The notes under the pieces were generated by a model, which saw only the letters and a program-made list of their open reading frames with translations, searched no databases and was not told the DNA's origin. Shown here in pieces: positions 8,389-17,037 of a DNA stretch of 64,000 bases (position 1 is its first letter; every line of letters begins with the position of its first letter). Made by a program: the position numbers and the translations under genes. This stretch comes from Desulfobacteraceae bacterium (GTDB taxonomy: Bacteria; Desulfobacterota; DSM-4660; Desulfatiglandales; Desulfatiglandaceae): NCBI GenBank assembly GCA_016844935.1, contig JAERTK010000139.1:1-64000 (forward strand), read 5' to 3'.

Positions 8389-9324
8389 TCAGTCCATGAT
8401 TCGCTGATTCCATGGTCCATTTGGCGGCCACAACATCCAAAAGGGTTTTTCTCTTTCCGAAGCCTCAATAGCAGGCATTAAGAAAGCCACAACGTCGATG
8501 ATAACAGAACCCAAGTCACCAGATACATCCTCCGGCTTGGATTTTCGGACAAATGCCTGCCACTGCATCTGCTTCTGTACATCTTTCCGGAATTCCTCGG
8601 TGAACGCCATCGGCAGCCCACTGGGCAGCAGTGTTGAGCGCCGTCTGAACGTATTGCGAATGGCATCGCAAAGCGTCTGGCCTTCGAATTCAAAAAGCCG
8701 GCTCATCAACCACACATCATAGAAATCCTTCATTCGGCTGTTGGCCATACCCAGGTAAACCAACGTCTCAAGTTTTTCAGCCACCATCGTGTATCGGGGA
8801 TAGGCCAGAAGTTGAGGTGGAGGATCGTCAAGCAAGGCCGGGAACTCAATCCGTTCCGGTTCAGGCGTAACGACATCGCCAAAACCGATATCAACCTGTA
8901 CGGGGATTCGGGCTTGATGGAGGATTCCCATAAGTGTCACCCGGATACCTCCATAGGCTTGTTCTCCACGGATCGGCACCGCTCGCACTGTGTCAGGCAT
9001 GAATTTGATGCCTTCACCGTATTCAGTTTTAGATTTGCACAAATCCTTGAAAATGCTTGCGATGTTTTCCATATCTGCAGGACCGGAGCCCAGAAGATCG
9101 GCATCTCTGGTCACCCTGTAATTCTGTCCTTTCCAAACAAGGAACAAGCTTGCGCCTTTAAGGATGAATTTGTCGGCATGGGACGAGATGCTGAGACGAT
9201 ACAGAAGGCGCTCGACACCATAGCGAAACAGCAAGAGATTGAAGTCCTCCCCTTTGGTTCTGGCATAACTCAATAGCCGTTGGAAAGCTGAGTGTCCGGT
9301 GTTCCGCTTCTTGTCCGGGCTCAT
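8389..9324 (-). CDS. abiEii: AbiEii-type nucleotidyltransferase toxin
   Basis: Toxin of a type IV toxin-antitoxin system; AbiEii proteins are GTP-binding nucleotidyltransferases that halt growth, including during phage infection. About 311 residues, the usual length. The nucleotidyltransferase signature is seen as FILKGASLFLVWKG followed by RVTRDADLLGSG (the D-x-D-type metal motif) and a later VQVDIGFGDVV strand. YTMVAEKLETLVYLG and RMKDFYDVWLMSRL match the conserved helices of the family. The ATG at 9324 overlaps the TGA of the AbiEi gene (ATGA), so the two are translationally coupled; the open frame extends 63 nt further but into the partner gene. The antitoxin upstream should both repress the operon and neutralise this protein. 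Confidence 0.88.
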   Translation of the reverse strand: MSPDKKRNTGHSAFQRLLSYARTKGEDFNLLLFRYGVERLLYRLSISSHADKFILKGASLFLVWKGQNYRVTRDADLLGSGPADMENIASIFKDLCKSKTEYGEGIKFMPDTVRAVPIRGEQAYGGIRVTLMGILHQARIPVQVDIGFGDVVTPEPERIEFPALLDDPPPQLLAYPRYTMVAEKLETLVYLGMANSRMKDFYDVWLMSRLFEFEGQTLCDAIRNTFRRRSTLLPSGLPMAFTEEFRKDVQKQMQWQAFVRKSKPEDVSGDLGSVIIDVVAFLMPAIEASEREKPFWMLWPPNGPWNQRIMD

Positions 9325-9917
9325 ATTACCGCCTCCAGGTAGGGACGCATCACATTCGCCACTCGGCACACCTTGGCGGCCTCCCACAACTCATCCATGG
9401 TGGCTTTCCGGCTTCTCCACGTTTCCCGGAGAGCCTCGAGAGAGACGTCCAGACCGACCTTGTTCCGGAATTTGAAGGCGTCGGCGACGGTCTTGGCCGG
9501 GCTATAGATCTTGACAGTGACTCGGTCTATTTCGTGTTCCTCGACACCAAAGCTGAAAGCCGGGCCGCTGAAGCGAACAATCTCGAGGGGGGGGTACTCA
9601 AACTTCGGTTCCCATTTTTTATTCTCGATAGCAATCCACACGCTCTGGGCGATTTGGGTTGTCAGGTGGTGGAACTCCAGAGCTGAAATTAGACAGATCA
9701 CCGCGTTAGGCATCCTTTTTGCCACTTCCCCAAAAGAAAGGTATTCGCTGGTCTGAGCATCCGGCAGTGCATAGATTCCACGTGCCACCCGCTCCAAATC
9801 CCCATTGCGGTACAGCCTCAGGAGATATTCCCGGTGAATCCCCGCCGCCTCCACATCACGAGGACGGATGAGCCCCATTTGCCTGGCAAGTTTAAGGATT
9901 TTCTGCTTTCGGTCCAT
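9321..9917 (-). CDS. abiEi: AbiEi-type antitoxin with winged-helix DNA-binding domain
   Basis: About 198 residues. Residues 1-60 form the N-terminal winged helix (ILKLARQMGLIRPRDVEAAGI, LLRLYRNGDLERVARGIYALPD) that binds operator DNA; the rest is the C-terminal AbiEi domain with LISALEFHHLTTQ and KTVADAFKFRNKVGLDV that is needed for antitoxicity. It is expected to autoregulate the operon and protect against the co-expressed nucleotidyltransferase without stable binding. ATG 9917 is chosen because AAGG lies 6 nt upstream and because the family begins at this point; an ATG 18 nt further upstream has no ribosome binding site. Confidence 0.85.
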   Translation of the reverse strand: MDRKQKILKLARQMGLIRPRDVEAAGIHREYLLRLYRNGDLERVARGIYALPDAQTSEYLSFGEVAKRMPNAVICLISALEFHHLTTQIAQSVWIAIENKKWEPKFEYPPLEIVRFSGPAFSFGVEEHEIDRVTVKIYSPAKTVADAFKFRNKVGLDVSLEALRETWRSRKATMDELWEAAKVCRVANVMRPYLEAVI

Positions 9918-9938
9918 AGAACGCCTTTGTGTCATTTA

Positions 9939-9964
9939 CTCGGTAATAATATACATAAACCGAG
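9939..9964. promoter_or_regulatory. Candidate AbiEi operator
   Basis: CTCGGT and ACCGAG form a perfect 6-bp inverted repeat 14 bases apart, just upstream of the AbiEi gene and over an AT-rich stretch (AATAATATACATAA) that could hold the -10 region. AbiEi proteins are known to repress their own promoters through inverted repeats, so this is a reasonable operator, but binding is inferred from position only. Confidence 0.4.
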
Positions 9965-10146
9965 GAAATACAACATATTTCTCAGGGAGAAATTGAAATA
10001 GGGACCTTGGTTGACTGCTCTAATAATCGCTTCTACATGATCTTGGTTTAGTGAAACCATAAGGGAATTGACAACGATAATGGATACCGTAATAATGCGG
10101 TTCACGATGAAATCGCTAAAGATCACAGGCGCTGAGGAAATATTTG

Positions 10147-10344
10147 ATGGAAAAAACGAATAAAACAGATAAAAAAGATGATAAAAGCACATGGGTCATC
10201 GGTGGAACCACACTCATCGGTACCGGTGTTGGATTCATACTCCTGAAGACGTCACCCCTGCTGTTTGTGGCATCTATTCTCATAGGAATGGGCACTGGTC
10301 TTGTGATTGCTTCCCTAATTTCAACCAGGAATAGGCAAAAATGA
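10147..10344 (+). CDS. Small protein with two membrane segments
   Basis: About 65 residues. A charged start rich in Lys and Asp is followed by two hydrophobic segments, WVIGGTTLIGTGVGFILL and LLFVASILIGMGTGLVIASLI, both with small-residue GxG patterns suited to helix packing. The ATG at 10147 has GAGGAAA about 7 nt upstream. The stop is 16 bases before the first FdhD-like gene, so it may share its transcript. No family is recognised; the layout suggests an integral membrane protein with both ends inside. Confidence 0.6.
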   Translation: MEKTNKTDKKDDKSTWVIGGTTLIGTGVGFILLKTSPLLFVASILIGMGTGLVIASLISTRNRQK

Positions 10345-10360
10345 GGAAATCGGCTGAAAA

Positions 10361-11059
10361 ATGACGGATAACAAAATTCTGCAATCGGTTGAACTGACCC
10401 GCATAAACGGCGGTCGCGAACGCGTCACCGAGCGGATCATCCGCGAGGCGGCGTTAACCCTTCGCATTGACGGCAAGGTTTACGCTACGGCCATGATCAT
10501 GGCCGGCATGGAACGGGAATTCGCCCTGGGGCACCTGTACGCACAGGGCATCATCTCAGACCCCGCCCAAATCACGTCCCTTGAAGTCACCGGAACGACC
10601 GTGGAGATCAGCCTTGCTCGCAAAAGGGAAACCTTGGAAAAACCGGTTCCATCAAGCCTTATGGTCGGGCGGAACCAGGTGTTCACCTGCGTCAAAGCCA
10701 TCCTCAAAAGCAAAATCTTCGCCGAGACGGAAGCGGTGCATTCAGCCGGGCTGTTCCTGGAAGGGAAAACACCCGTTGCCATCACCGAGGACCTGGGCCG
10801 GCACCATGCCCTGGACAAGGCCATCGGTACTGCCCTGCTGGAAGAGGTTGATTTAACAAGAGTTCTGGCCGCATCCACCGGTCGTCAGCCCACCGAAATG
10901 ATCCACAAATGCCGAAATGCCGGCATTCCCATCATCGCCACCAAGGGCGTACCCACATCACTGGCGGTGTCCCTGGCGGAGCAAAACAACATCACCATCG
11001 CGGGTCTGGTACGGGGAACCCGGATGACTGTCTACTCTCACCCGGAGCGGATCTCATGA
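10361..11059 (+). CDS. FdhD-like protein, first of a tandem pair
   Basis: FdhD proteins pass sulfur to the molybdenum cofactor of formate dehydrogenases. This 232-residue copy keeps the fold markers FALGHLYAQGII and the binding motif EDLGRHHALDKAIG, and the STGRQPTEMIHK and GIPIIATKG strands. The CGxCG loop that carries the sulfur-transferring cysteines in characterised FdhD is replaced by PSSLMVG; the only nearby Cys is in FTCVKA. The protein therefore probably binds a molybdopterin nucleotide but may not be a sulfurtransferase. Its stop overlaps the start of a second FdhD-like gene. No formate dehydrogenase is in the window; molybdenum hydroxylases are 38 kb away. Confidence 0.8.
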   Translation: MTDNKILQSVELTRINGGRERVTERIIREAALTLRIDGKVYATAMIMAGMEREFALGHLYAQGIISDPAQITSLEVTGTTVEISLARKRETLEKPVPSSLMVGRNQVFTCVKAILKSKIFAETEAVHSAGLFLEGKTPVAITEDLGRHHALDKAIGTALLEEVDLTRVLAASTGRQPTEMIHKCRNAGIPIIATKGVPTSLAVSLAEQNNITIAGLVRGTRMTVYSHPERIS

Positions 11060-11877
11060 AACCTCGGCCCATATCCGTTAAAATGCCCTGCCGGCAGCTT
11101 CAAGATGGCCATTTTTCGGCCGCAAACCCGGCGGTTATCGTTGAGTCCGAACTGCGTATCATCTTAAACGGGAAGCACCTGGCCACCGCATCGCTTTTGC
11201 CCGGACTGGAGGAAGAGTTCGTGACCGGATACCTTTTCGGCCAGGGGTTTATCAAAACACCGGGGGAAATCTCATCCGTTGTGGCTGGGGGGGGGATAGC
11301 TGAAGTAACCCTGACCGACACCACGGTCCCATTTCCCGCAGATACCAGCTACCGCATTGTCTCAGGAGGTGGACGGTCCGCTTTTGCAGGTGATCGCCTG
11401 CCGCAAACAGCGTCCAACCTCACACTTAAGAAAGATACGGTTTTCAAAGCCATGAATCGGCTCTTCGAGATGGGGGCCGTGTACCAAGAGACGGAAGGGG
11501 CGCATGCGGCCGGTATTTTCAATGCAGAGGCCGAACCCGTGTGCATCATAGAAGACATCGGGCGGCATAACTGCCTGGACAAAGCCATCGGTTATGCCCT
11601 GCTCCACACCATCCCTTTAAGAGACCACTTTCTGGTTTCCACCGGCCGCATGGCCTCCGAAATGGTGGCCAAATTGTGCCGGGCCGGTTTCCCCGTGGTG
11701 GCCACCAAAACGGCCGTGACCGACAGGGGGCGGGAGACGGCACTCGCCTGCGGCATGACGCTCATCGGATTTGTCCGAGACACCGGCATGAAAATTCACA
11801 CGGACATGTCGGTACGCGTCATTGAAGAGCCAGTAATGAAAATCTACACCGGCGCCGAACGGATCACCCGCCTGTGA
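11056..11877 (+). CDS. FdhD-like protein, second of a tandem pair
   Basis: About 273 residues. It shares the layout of the preceding protein: LEEEFVTGYLFGQGFI, EDIGRHNCLDKAIGYALL, STGRMASEMVAKLCRAG and GFPVVATKTAVTDRG. Where FdhD has CGxCG, this reads SGGGRSAF, so the catalytic cysteine pair is missing here too. The ATG at 11056 overlaps the preceding TGA (ATGA), which indicates tight coupling and possibly a heterodimer, since FdhD works as a dimer. The frame is open further upstream but runs antisense-like through the first gene. The C-terminal 35 residues (KIHTDMSVRVIEEPV) extend past the first copy. Confidence 0.82.
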   Translation: MKPRPISVKMPCRQLQDGHFSAANPAVIVESELRIILNGKHLATASLLPGLEEEFVTGYLFGQGFIKTPGEISSVVAGGGIAEVTLTDTTVPFPADTSYRIVSGGGRSAFAGDRLPQTASNLTLKKDTVFKAMNRLFEMGAVYQETEGAHAAGIFNAEAEPVCIIEDIGRHNCLDKAIGYALLHTIPLRDHFLVSTGRMASEMVAKLCRAGFPVVATKTAVTDRGRETALACGMTLIGFVRDTGMKIHTDMSVRVIEEPVMKIYTGAERITRL

Positions 11878-11895
11878 CCGTAAAGGTAACCGTTT

Positions 11896-13446
11896 TTAAT
11901 ACTGCTCCTGCATTTGGGCCATGGAATGAAAGACCCCTTTCTCATCCATGCCCTCATAGGCCAGGCAATAGTTGTGGTAGAGCTCGTCGTATATTTTCAC
12001 ATTTTCCTTCCGGGGCTGATATTCTTTATCAATGGAAACCAACGCCGACACGCCCTCTTTCATGTCCTTGAAAATCCCTGCACCGACCCCACCGCATATG
12101 GCCGCCCCGAACACCGCCGCATCAGATGTCTTCAGGGTTTGCACAGGACGGTTGTAAATGTCCGCCTGCATCTGGTTCCACACGGGTGATTTGGTTGCCC
12201 CGCCCATAATCCGAACATGATCAATGCCGATGCCGGCCCGGCGAAAGGTTTCAATCATGTCCCTGACTTCCATGGAAATGCCCTCCATGATACTGCGGGC
12301 CACGCACCCTTTGTCGTGGGACAGGGTCAGCCCGGCCAATACCCCCCTGGCTTCGGAATTCCATCTGGGCGTACCCGCGCTGGCCAGATAAGGCAGAAAA
12401 ACCAGCCCCTTTGCGCCCGCCGGGACTTGTGAGATCCATTCATCCAGAATCCCGTAGGCATCCTTCCCGGAAACATCTTCAGAGGCATCTCCCAAGCCGG
12501 CCATTTCATTTTTAAACCACCGGTAAACACTCCCGGCAGCCGCCTGATAGCCCTCCAATTGCCAGCGACCCTGTTCCACATGATGGGTCACCATGGCCAT
12601 TCGTTGAGGGTCTCTGAAGGGTTCGTTCAGATAAACCACGGTGGCACCGGCCGTACCCAGCGATACGGACAAGAGGCCGTTTTCCACCACACCGGCGCCC
12701 ACGGCTGCGCAGTTCTGGTCCCCGGCGCCCACACACAAGGGCGTCCCCTCCAAAAACCCGGTTTTTTCGGAAGCCCGTTTGGATACGGCACCGACTTTCG
12801 TTCCCGACGGAGTGGGCTCGGGAAGTATCTCCCGGTCGATGCCGAACAGGCCCAGGATTTCGTCATTCCAATCCATTCCATAGGGGTCCCAAAGCCCATA
12901 GAAACCGGCATCCGACAGATCGTCGTAATAGCCGGCAGCCCCCCAGGCATTAAGTGTGAAATCCTGAAGCTGGACAATTTTAAAAATCTTTTCCCATACC
13001 TGCGGCTCATGTTTTCGCAACCACAGAATTTTTGAAATCATCCAGGTGGTATTGAGCGGCATGCAGGTAATGTCATAATACCGATCCCGGGTGATCTTCT
13101 GAAGAATTTCATTTACCTCCACAGCGGTTCGATTATCCTGCCAGGAAATCAGCGGGCGCAAGAGGCTGCCCGAACGGTCGATACAGATGGTGCAGCATCT
13201 TTGGGTTGAAAATGAGATGGAAGCCACCCTTCCAGGGTTAATCCCTGACTGTGCCAGGGCCTCCCCCGCAGCCACCATTCCGCTTGAAACGATATGGTGG
13301 GCATCCTGCTCCACCCAGTTGGGCTTTGGGTATTCGCAGCGGTATCCCTTGTAGGCGCTGCCCACAACATTTCCCTTGAGATCAAAGATACTGGCTTTGG
13401 CACCTGCGGTTCCGATGTCAATCCCTGTGAGATAAGTCTCCTGCAT
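11896..13446 (-). CDS. FGGY-family carbohydrate kinase (xylulokinase-like)
   Basis: Phosphorylates a sugar or sugar-like polyol with ATP in the cytosol. The 516 residues show both ASKHA halves: the phosphate-1 loop GIDIGTAGAKASIFD, ISFSTQR and SWQDNR (substrate region), the catalytic aspartate in GAGDQNCAAVGAG, the phosphate-2 strand SLGTAG and the adenosine motif IMGGATKSPVWNQMQADI. Length and motifs fit xylulokinase and relatives; the exact sugar is open. AGGAG lies 7 nt before the ATG at 13446. The gene is divergent from acoABC across a 291-base spacer and convergent with the FdhD-like pair. It may serve the sugar imported by the RbsABC-type system at 43-48 kb. Confidence 0.85.
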   Translation of the reverse strand: MQETYLTGIDIGTAGAKASIFDLKGNVVGSAYKGYRCEYPKPNWVEQDAHHIVSSGMVAAGEALAQSGINPGRVASISFSTQRCCTICIDRSGSLLRPLISWQDNRTAVEVNEILQKITRDRYYDITCMPLNTTWMISKILWLRKHEPQVWEKIFKIVQLQDFTLNAWGAAGYYDDLSDAGFYGLWDPYGMDWNDEILGLFGIDREILPEPTPSGTKVGAVSKRASEKTGFLEGTPLCVGAGDQNCAAVGAGVVENGLLSVSLGTAGATVVYLNEPFRDPQRMAMVTHHVEQGRWQLEGYQAAAGSVYRWFKNEMAGLGDASEDVSGKDAYGILDEWISQVPAGAKGLVFLPYLASAGTPRWNSEARGVLAGLTLSHDKGCVARSIMEGISMEVRDMIETFRRAGIGIDHVRIMGGATKSPVWNQMQADIYNRPVQTLKTSDAAVFGAAICGGVGAGIFKDMKEGVSALVSIDKEYQPRKENVKIYDELYHNYCLAYEGMDEKGVFHSMAQMQEQY

Positions 13447-13737
13447 GATGCGCTCCTAACAATTTGAATTGATGGATCTGTTTTTAAAAAACGCTTCAAT
13501 TTCGTGATCACACCATCGTAATCAAACAAAATGAAATTTTTTTACACATTTTCAATGCCACCCGGACAATATTCCGCCCATCCCACACTGCGGCGCCTTT
13601 ACTTTTCCCCATGAGAACATACCTTTTAGCTTGTTATCATAAAATTGAAAAAAGGTGTTGCCTTTTCTCTCTAAATATGGGTTTTTTCGGATACCCTTTC
13701 TTCAGTTTCACAACATAACCGGCAAGGAGGTGCCGCA
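13447..13737. promoter_or_regulatory. Divergent intergenic region with a GTGATCAC palindrome
   Basis: This 291-base spacer separates the sugar kinase and acoA and must hold both promoters. GTGATCAC (13504-13511), a perfect 8-bp palindrome within CGTGATCACA, lies about 60 bases before the kinase start and resembles half of a CRP- or LacI-type site. A strong AAGGAGGTG ribosome binding site for acoA is at 13724-13732. I found no convincing sigma-54 motif, although acoABC operons often use one. Confidence 0.35.
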
Positions 13738-14694
13738 TTGGCCATCAGCAAGAAGAAACTTAAAGAGATGTATCTGAGAATGATGCAGACTCGGAAATTT
13801 GAGGAAAAAGCCGCGGAACTGTTCACCCTGGGCCAGGTCCACGGGACGGCGCATTTTTGTATCGGCGAAGAAGCCACCGGCGTTGGGGCCAGTTGTGCCC
13901 TCAAGAAAGAGGACCTGATCTATGCCACCCACCGGGGACATGGACAGAGTATCGGCAAAGGGATGGACATTGATCGGATGATGGCGGAATTCCTCGGCAA
14001 AGAGACCGGGTACTGCCAGGGAAAAGGGGGTTGCATGCATATCGCGGGACTGGATGTGGGCAACCTGGGCGCCAACGGCATTGTGGGGGGCGGGATCCCC
14101 ATCGCGGTGGGTGCGGCCCTCACCACAAAGATGAAACAGTTGGACCGGGTGGTCCTCTGCTTTTTGGGAGACGCCGCGACCAATCAGGGAACTTTCCACG
14201 AATCGTTGAACCTGGCGTCCATCTGGAAACTCCCCATCATTTTTTTCTGTGTCAACAATCAGTACGGCATGAGCATGTCGGTCAAGCGGCACGTCAACAT
14301 AGAGGATCTGTCCATCAGGGCCAATTCTTATGGTATCAAGGGTTTGAGTATCGATGGAAACAACATCATTGATGTCTACGAAGCCGTCCTTAAGGCAAAG
14401 AAACATGCCAAATCAAAAGGGCCCATCCTGGTGGTGGCGGAAACCTATCGGATCATGGGACATTCCAAAAGCGATGCCACCCGTTATCGATCCCGGGAAG
14501 AAGTGGATCGGTGGAAAAAGAACTGTCCCATCCAGAACATGCGAAAATACCTGGTTAAAAACCGGGTTCTGACGACTGAAGAAATCCATGCGCTGGACAT
14601 GAGGGCGGCGGATGATATTGAAGCGGCAACACGATTTGCCCAAGACAGCCCCTATCCGCCCGTTGGTGACATTATGGAACATGTATATGCATAG
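13738..14694 (+). CDS. acoA: Thiamine-dependent dehydrogenase E1 alpha subunit (acetoin/pyruvate type)
   Basis: E1 alpha decarboxylates or cleaves the 2-oxoacid/acetoin substrate with thiamine diphosphate and hands the acyl unit to lipoyl-E2. The 318 residues contain [29 protein letters not shown] and the ThDP/Mg motif [18 protein letters not shown] ending in [10 protein letters not shown]. The start is TTG at 13738, supported by AAGGAGGTG 5 nt upstream; the ATG at 13768 is inside the conserved fold. Genes for E1 beta and E2 follow with 16 and 11 base gaps. AcoA and branched-chain or pyruvate E1 alpha are hard to separate by eye; the short length favours the acetoin group. Confidence 0.85.
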   Translation: MAISKKKLKEMYLRMMQTRKFEEKAAELFTLGQVHGTAHFCIGEEATGVGASCALKKEDLIYATHRGHGQSIGKGMDIDRMMAEFLGKETGYCQGKGGCMHIAGLDVGNLGANGIVGGGIPIAVGAALTTKMKQLDRVVLCFLGDAATNQGTFHESLNLASIWKLPIIFFCVNNQYGMSMSVKRHVNIEDLSIRANSYGIKGLSIDGNNIIDVYEAVLKAKKHAKSKGPILVVAETYRIMGHSKSDATRYRSREEVDRWKKNCPIQNMRKYLVKNRVLTTEEIHALDMRAADDIEAATRFAQDSPYPPVGDIMEHVYA

Positions 14695-14710
14695 AGGGGA
14701 GAAAAAGTTC

Positions 14711-15688
14711 ATGAGAGAAATCACTTACGCTGAAGCCATCCGAGAAGCCATGAGCCAGGAAATGAGAAAGGATAAGGACGTCTTTCTCATGGGTGAGGAT
14801 ATCGGCGTTTATGGCGGTGCCTTCGGGGTATCGCAGGGGATGATTGAGGAATTCGGTGAAGAACGCATACGGGAGACCCCCATCTCGGAGGCAGCTATTG
14901 TGGGGGCTGCTGTGGGCACAGCCTCAACCGGTATGCGCCCCATCGCTGAGATCATGTTCAGTGACTTTACAGCGGTGGCCTTTGACCAGATCGTCAATCA
15001 GGCCGCCAAAATGCGATACCAGTTTGGGGGACAGGCCAAAGTACCCATGGTCATTCGAACCCCGGCCGGGTCCGGTACCGGCGCCGCCGCACAGCATTCC
15101 CAGAGTCCCGAGGCATGGTTCTGCCATGTCCCCGGCCTCAAGGTGGTGGCCCCTTCCACGCCCTATGACGCAAAGGGGCTTCTGATTGCGGCCATTCGAG
15201 ATGATAACCCAGTCATTTTTTTTGAACAGAAACTGCTATACAGGCTAAAAGGGCCGGTGCCGGAAGGAGAATACACCCTCCCCCTTGGGAAAGCAGACGT
15301 CAAAAGGGAGGGAACGCATCTCACCATCATCACCTATGGAAGGATGGTTCAACTCTGTTTGAACGTAGCCGAAAAAATGGCAGAGGACGGTACTGAAATT
15401 GAAGTCGTCGATCCCATGACCTTGCTGCCCCTGGATCGGGAGGCCATCATCCGTTCCGTGAAGAAAACAGGGAAGGCCCTGATCGTCCACGAAGCCGTTC
15501 AGACCGGCGGGATGGGGGGAGAAATCGCGGCCACCATCGCGGACAGTGACGCCTTTTTTTTCCTGGACGCACCCATCAAAAGATTGGGGGGGCTGGACAT
15601 CCCCATTCCATACTGTATTGAACTGGAAAAATGCGCGGTTCCCACCGAGGAGTCCATCACCCGGGCCATAAACGAACTGATCCGGTAA
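14711..15688 (+). CDS. acoB: Thiamine-dependent dehydrogenase E1 beta subunit
   Basis: Forms the E1 heterotetramer with the upstream alpha subunit. About 325 residues with the standard beta landmarks: [89 protein letters not shown] and the C-terminal [18 protein letters not shown]. The ATG at 14711 follows GAGGGGAG by about 9 nt; an open frame upstream overlaps acoA and lacks homology. The length matches the family. Confidence 0.88.
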   Translation: MREITYAEAIREAMSQEMRKDKDVFLMGEDIGVYGGAFGVSQGMIEEFGEERIRETPISEAAIVGAAVGTASTGMRPIAEIMFSDFTAVAFDQIVNQAAKMRYQFGGQAKVPMVIRTPAGSGTGAAAQHSQSPEAWFCHVPGLKVVAPSTPYDAKGLLIAAIRDDNPVIFFEQKLLYRLKGPVPEGEYTLPLGKADVKREGTHLTIITYGRMVQLCLNVAEKMAEDGTEIEVVDPMTLLPLDREAIIRSVKKTGKALIVHEAVQTGGMGGEIAATIADSDAFFFLDAPIKRLGGLDIPIPYCIELEKCAVPTEESITRAINELIR

Positions 15689-15699
15689 AGGAGGTCCAT

Positions 15700-17028
15700 T
15701 TGGCAACGGAAATTATCATGCCCAAACTCGGCATGTCCATGGAAGAAGGGAAGATCGCCCGGTGGATGAAATCTGAAGGGGACGCGGTGGAAACAGGTGA
15801 GCCCCTTTTCGAAGTGGAGACGGATAAGGTGAACATGGAGGTGGAAGCGCTGGTTTCGGGCATCCTCTTGAAGATATTGAGAGATCCGGGAGAGGTGGTG
15901 CCGGTCACCGAAATCATCGGCTATATGGGGGATGCGGGTGAAAAATGGGTCCCAGGGGAAAATGAACTCACGGAGAAAGAGCATCCGGAAAAGAACAAGA
16001 TACCCAAAAAGGATCATTCGGCTCAAACTTCACAGGAATTCGATAAGCCCATTGATCCGGGAACCCGAGTTCCCGCAACCCCTGCGGCCAGAAGGATCGC
16101 AGCGGAGAAAGGCTTGGATCTCAGTGCCGTCCAGGCAACGGGCCGTCATGGGGAGATCATAGCAAGGGACGTGGAAAAAGCGATTGCCGTTTCCGCCACG
16201 CCCCTCGCCAGAAAAATCGCAAATAAGGAGGGCATTCCCCTTTCAGCCATAAGGGGAACCGGGATCGGCGGAAGAATCACCAAAGAGGATGTTTTAAAAG
16301 CGCTCGACACAACTGAAAAGGCTGTTATGGCTGCCCAGGACGGCGAAAGGCCGATCCGGAAAAAGATGACGGGGATGCGTCGAATCATTGCCGACAGGAT
16401 GCTTCAGAGCCACCTTCAGGCACCGCCCGTCACCCAGCACATGCGGGCCGATGTGACCGACCTGCTGGCGTTACGAAAGCAGCTCAATGAAATCGCAGAA
16501 GACCGAATCTCGCTAAACGATTTTGCCATGAAAGCGACGGCCATGGCCCTTCGAGAGCACAGGGAGATGAACGTGAGTGTGGAAGGGGATGATCTGGTGT
16601 ACCACCCGGAGATCAACCTGGGCATGGCGGTGGCCCTGGAAGAGGGGTTGATCGTGCCGGTCATACCAGAGGCCGACCAGCTTTCCCTGACGGATCTGTC
16701 CCGGACAACCAGGGATTTGGCCACCCGGGCCCGGGAAAAACGCCTGGGGCCGGATGAGGTTACGGGCGGGACCTTCACGGTGAGCAACATGGGGGCCTTT
16801 GATCTGTTCGCTTTCACACCCATCCTGAATCCGCCCGAGGCCGGAATCCTGGGGGTCTGCACCATTGAGAAACAGCTCCAGATGAAAGGGGATAAAATCG
16901 AAGAAAGGTCTCTCATGGGCCTCAGCCTGACCTTTGACCACCGGGCCATTGACGGGGCCCAGAGCGCCGTCTTTCTAGGAAAGATCAGGACCCTGCTCGA
17001 AAGGCCGCTGGAAATCCTGATCCGTTGA
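15700..17028 (+). CDS. acoC: Dihydrolipoyl acyltransferase E2 with one lipoyl and two subunit-binding domains
   Basis: E2 carries the acyl group on lipoyl-lysine and transfers it to CoA. A lipoyl domain occupies residues 1-76 with Lys43 in VETDKVNMEV. Two peripheral subunit-binding domains follow in tandem (about 124-161, PATPAARRIAAEKGLDLSAV; about 164-203, SATPLARKIANKEGIPLSAI); one is usual in bacterial E2. The catalytic domain ends with DHRAIDGAQSAVFLGKI, holding the HRxxxDG active site. TTG at 15700 is the start, with AAAGGAGGT 5 nt upstream, the same TTG-GC(A/C) pattern as acoA. No E3 gene follows, so E3 must come from elsewhere. Confidence 0.87.
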   Translation: MATEIIMPKLGMSMEEGKIARWMKSEGDAVETGEPLFEVETDKVNMEVEALVSGILLKILRDPGEVVPVTEIIGYMGDAGEKWVPGENELTEKEHPEKNKIPKKDHSAQTSQEFDKPIDPGTRVPATPAARRIAAEKGLDLSAVQATGRHGEIIARDVEKAIAVSATPLARKIANKEGIPLSAIRGTGIGGRITKEDVLKALDTTEKAVMAAQDGERPIRKKMTGMRRIIADRMLQSHLQAPPVTQHMRADVTDLLALRKQLNEIAEDRISLNDFAMKATAMALREHREMNVSVEGDDLVYHPEINLGMAVALEEGLIVPVIPEADQLSLTDLSRTTRDLATRAREKRLGPDEVTGGTFTVSNMGAFDLFAFTPILNPPEAGILGVCTIEKQLQMKGDKIEERSLMGLSLTFDHRAIDGAQSAVFLGKIRTLLERPLEILIR

Positions 17029-17037
17029 AGGTGATTT

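Noticed and set aside
13447-13737. Sigma-54 promoter for acoABC
   Set aside because: No GG-N10-GC element of adequate quality was found on either strand, and no AcoR-type activator gene is nearby.
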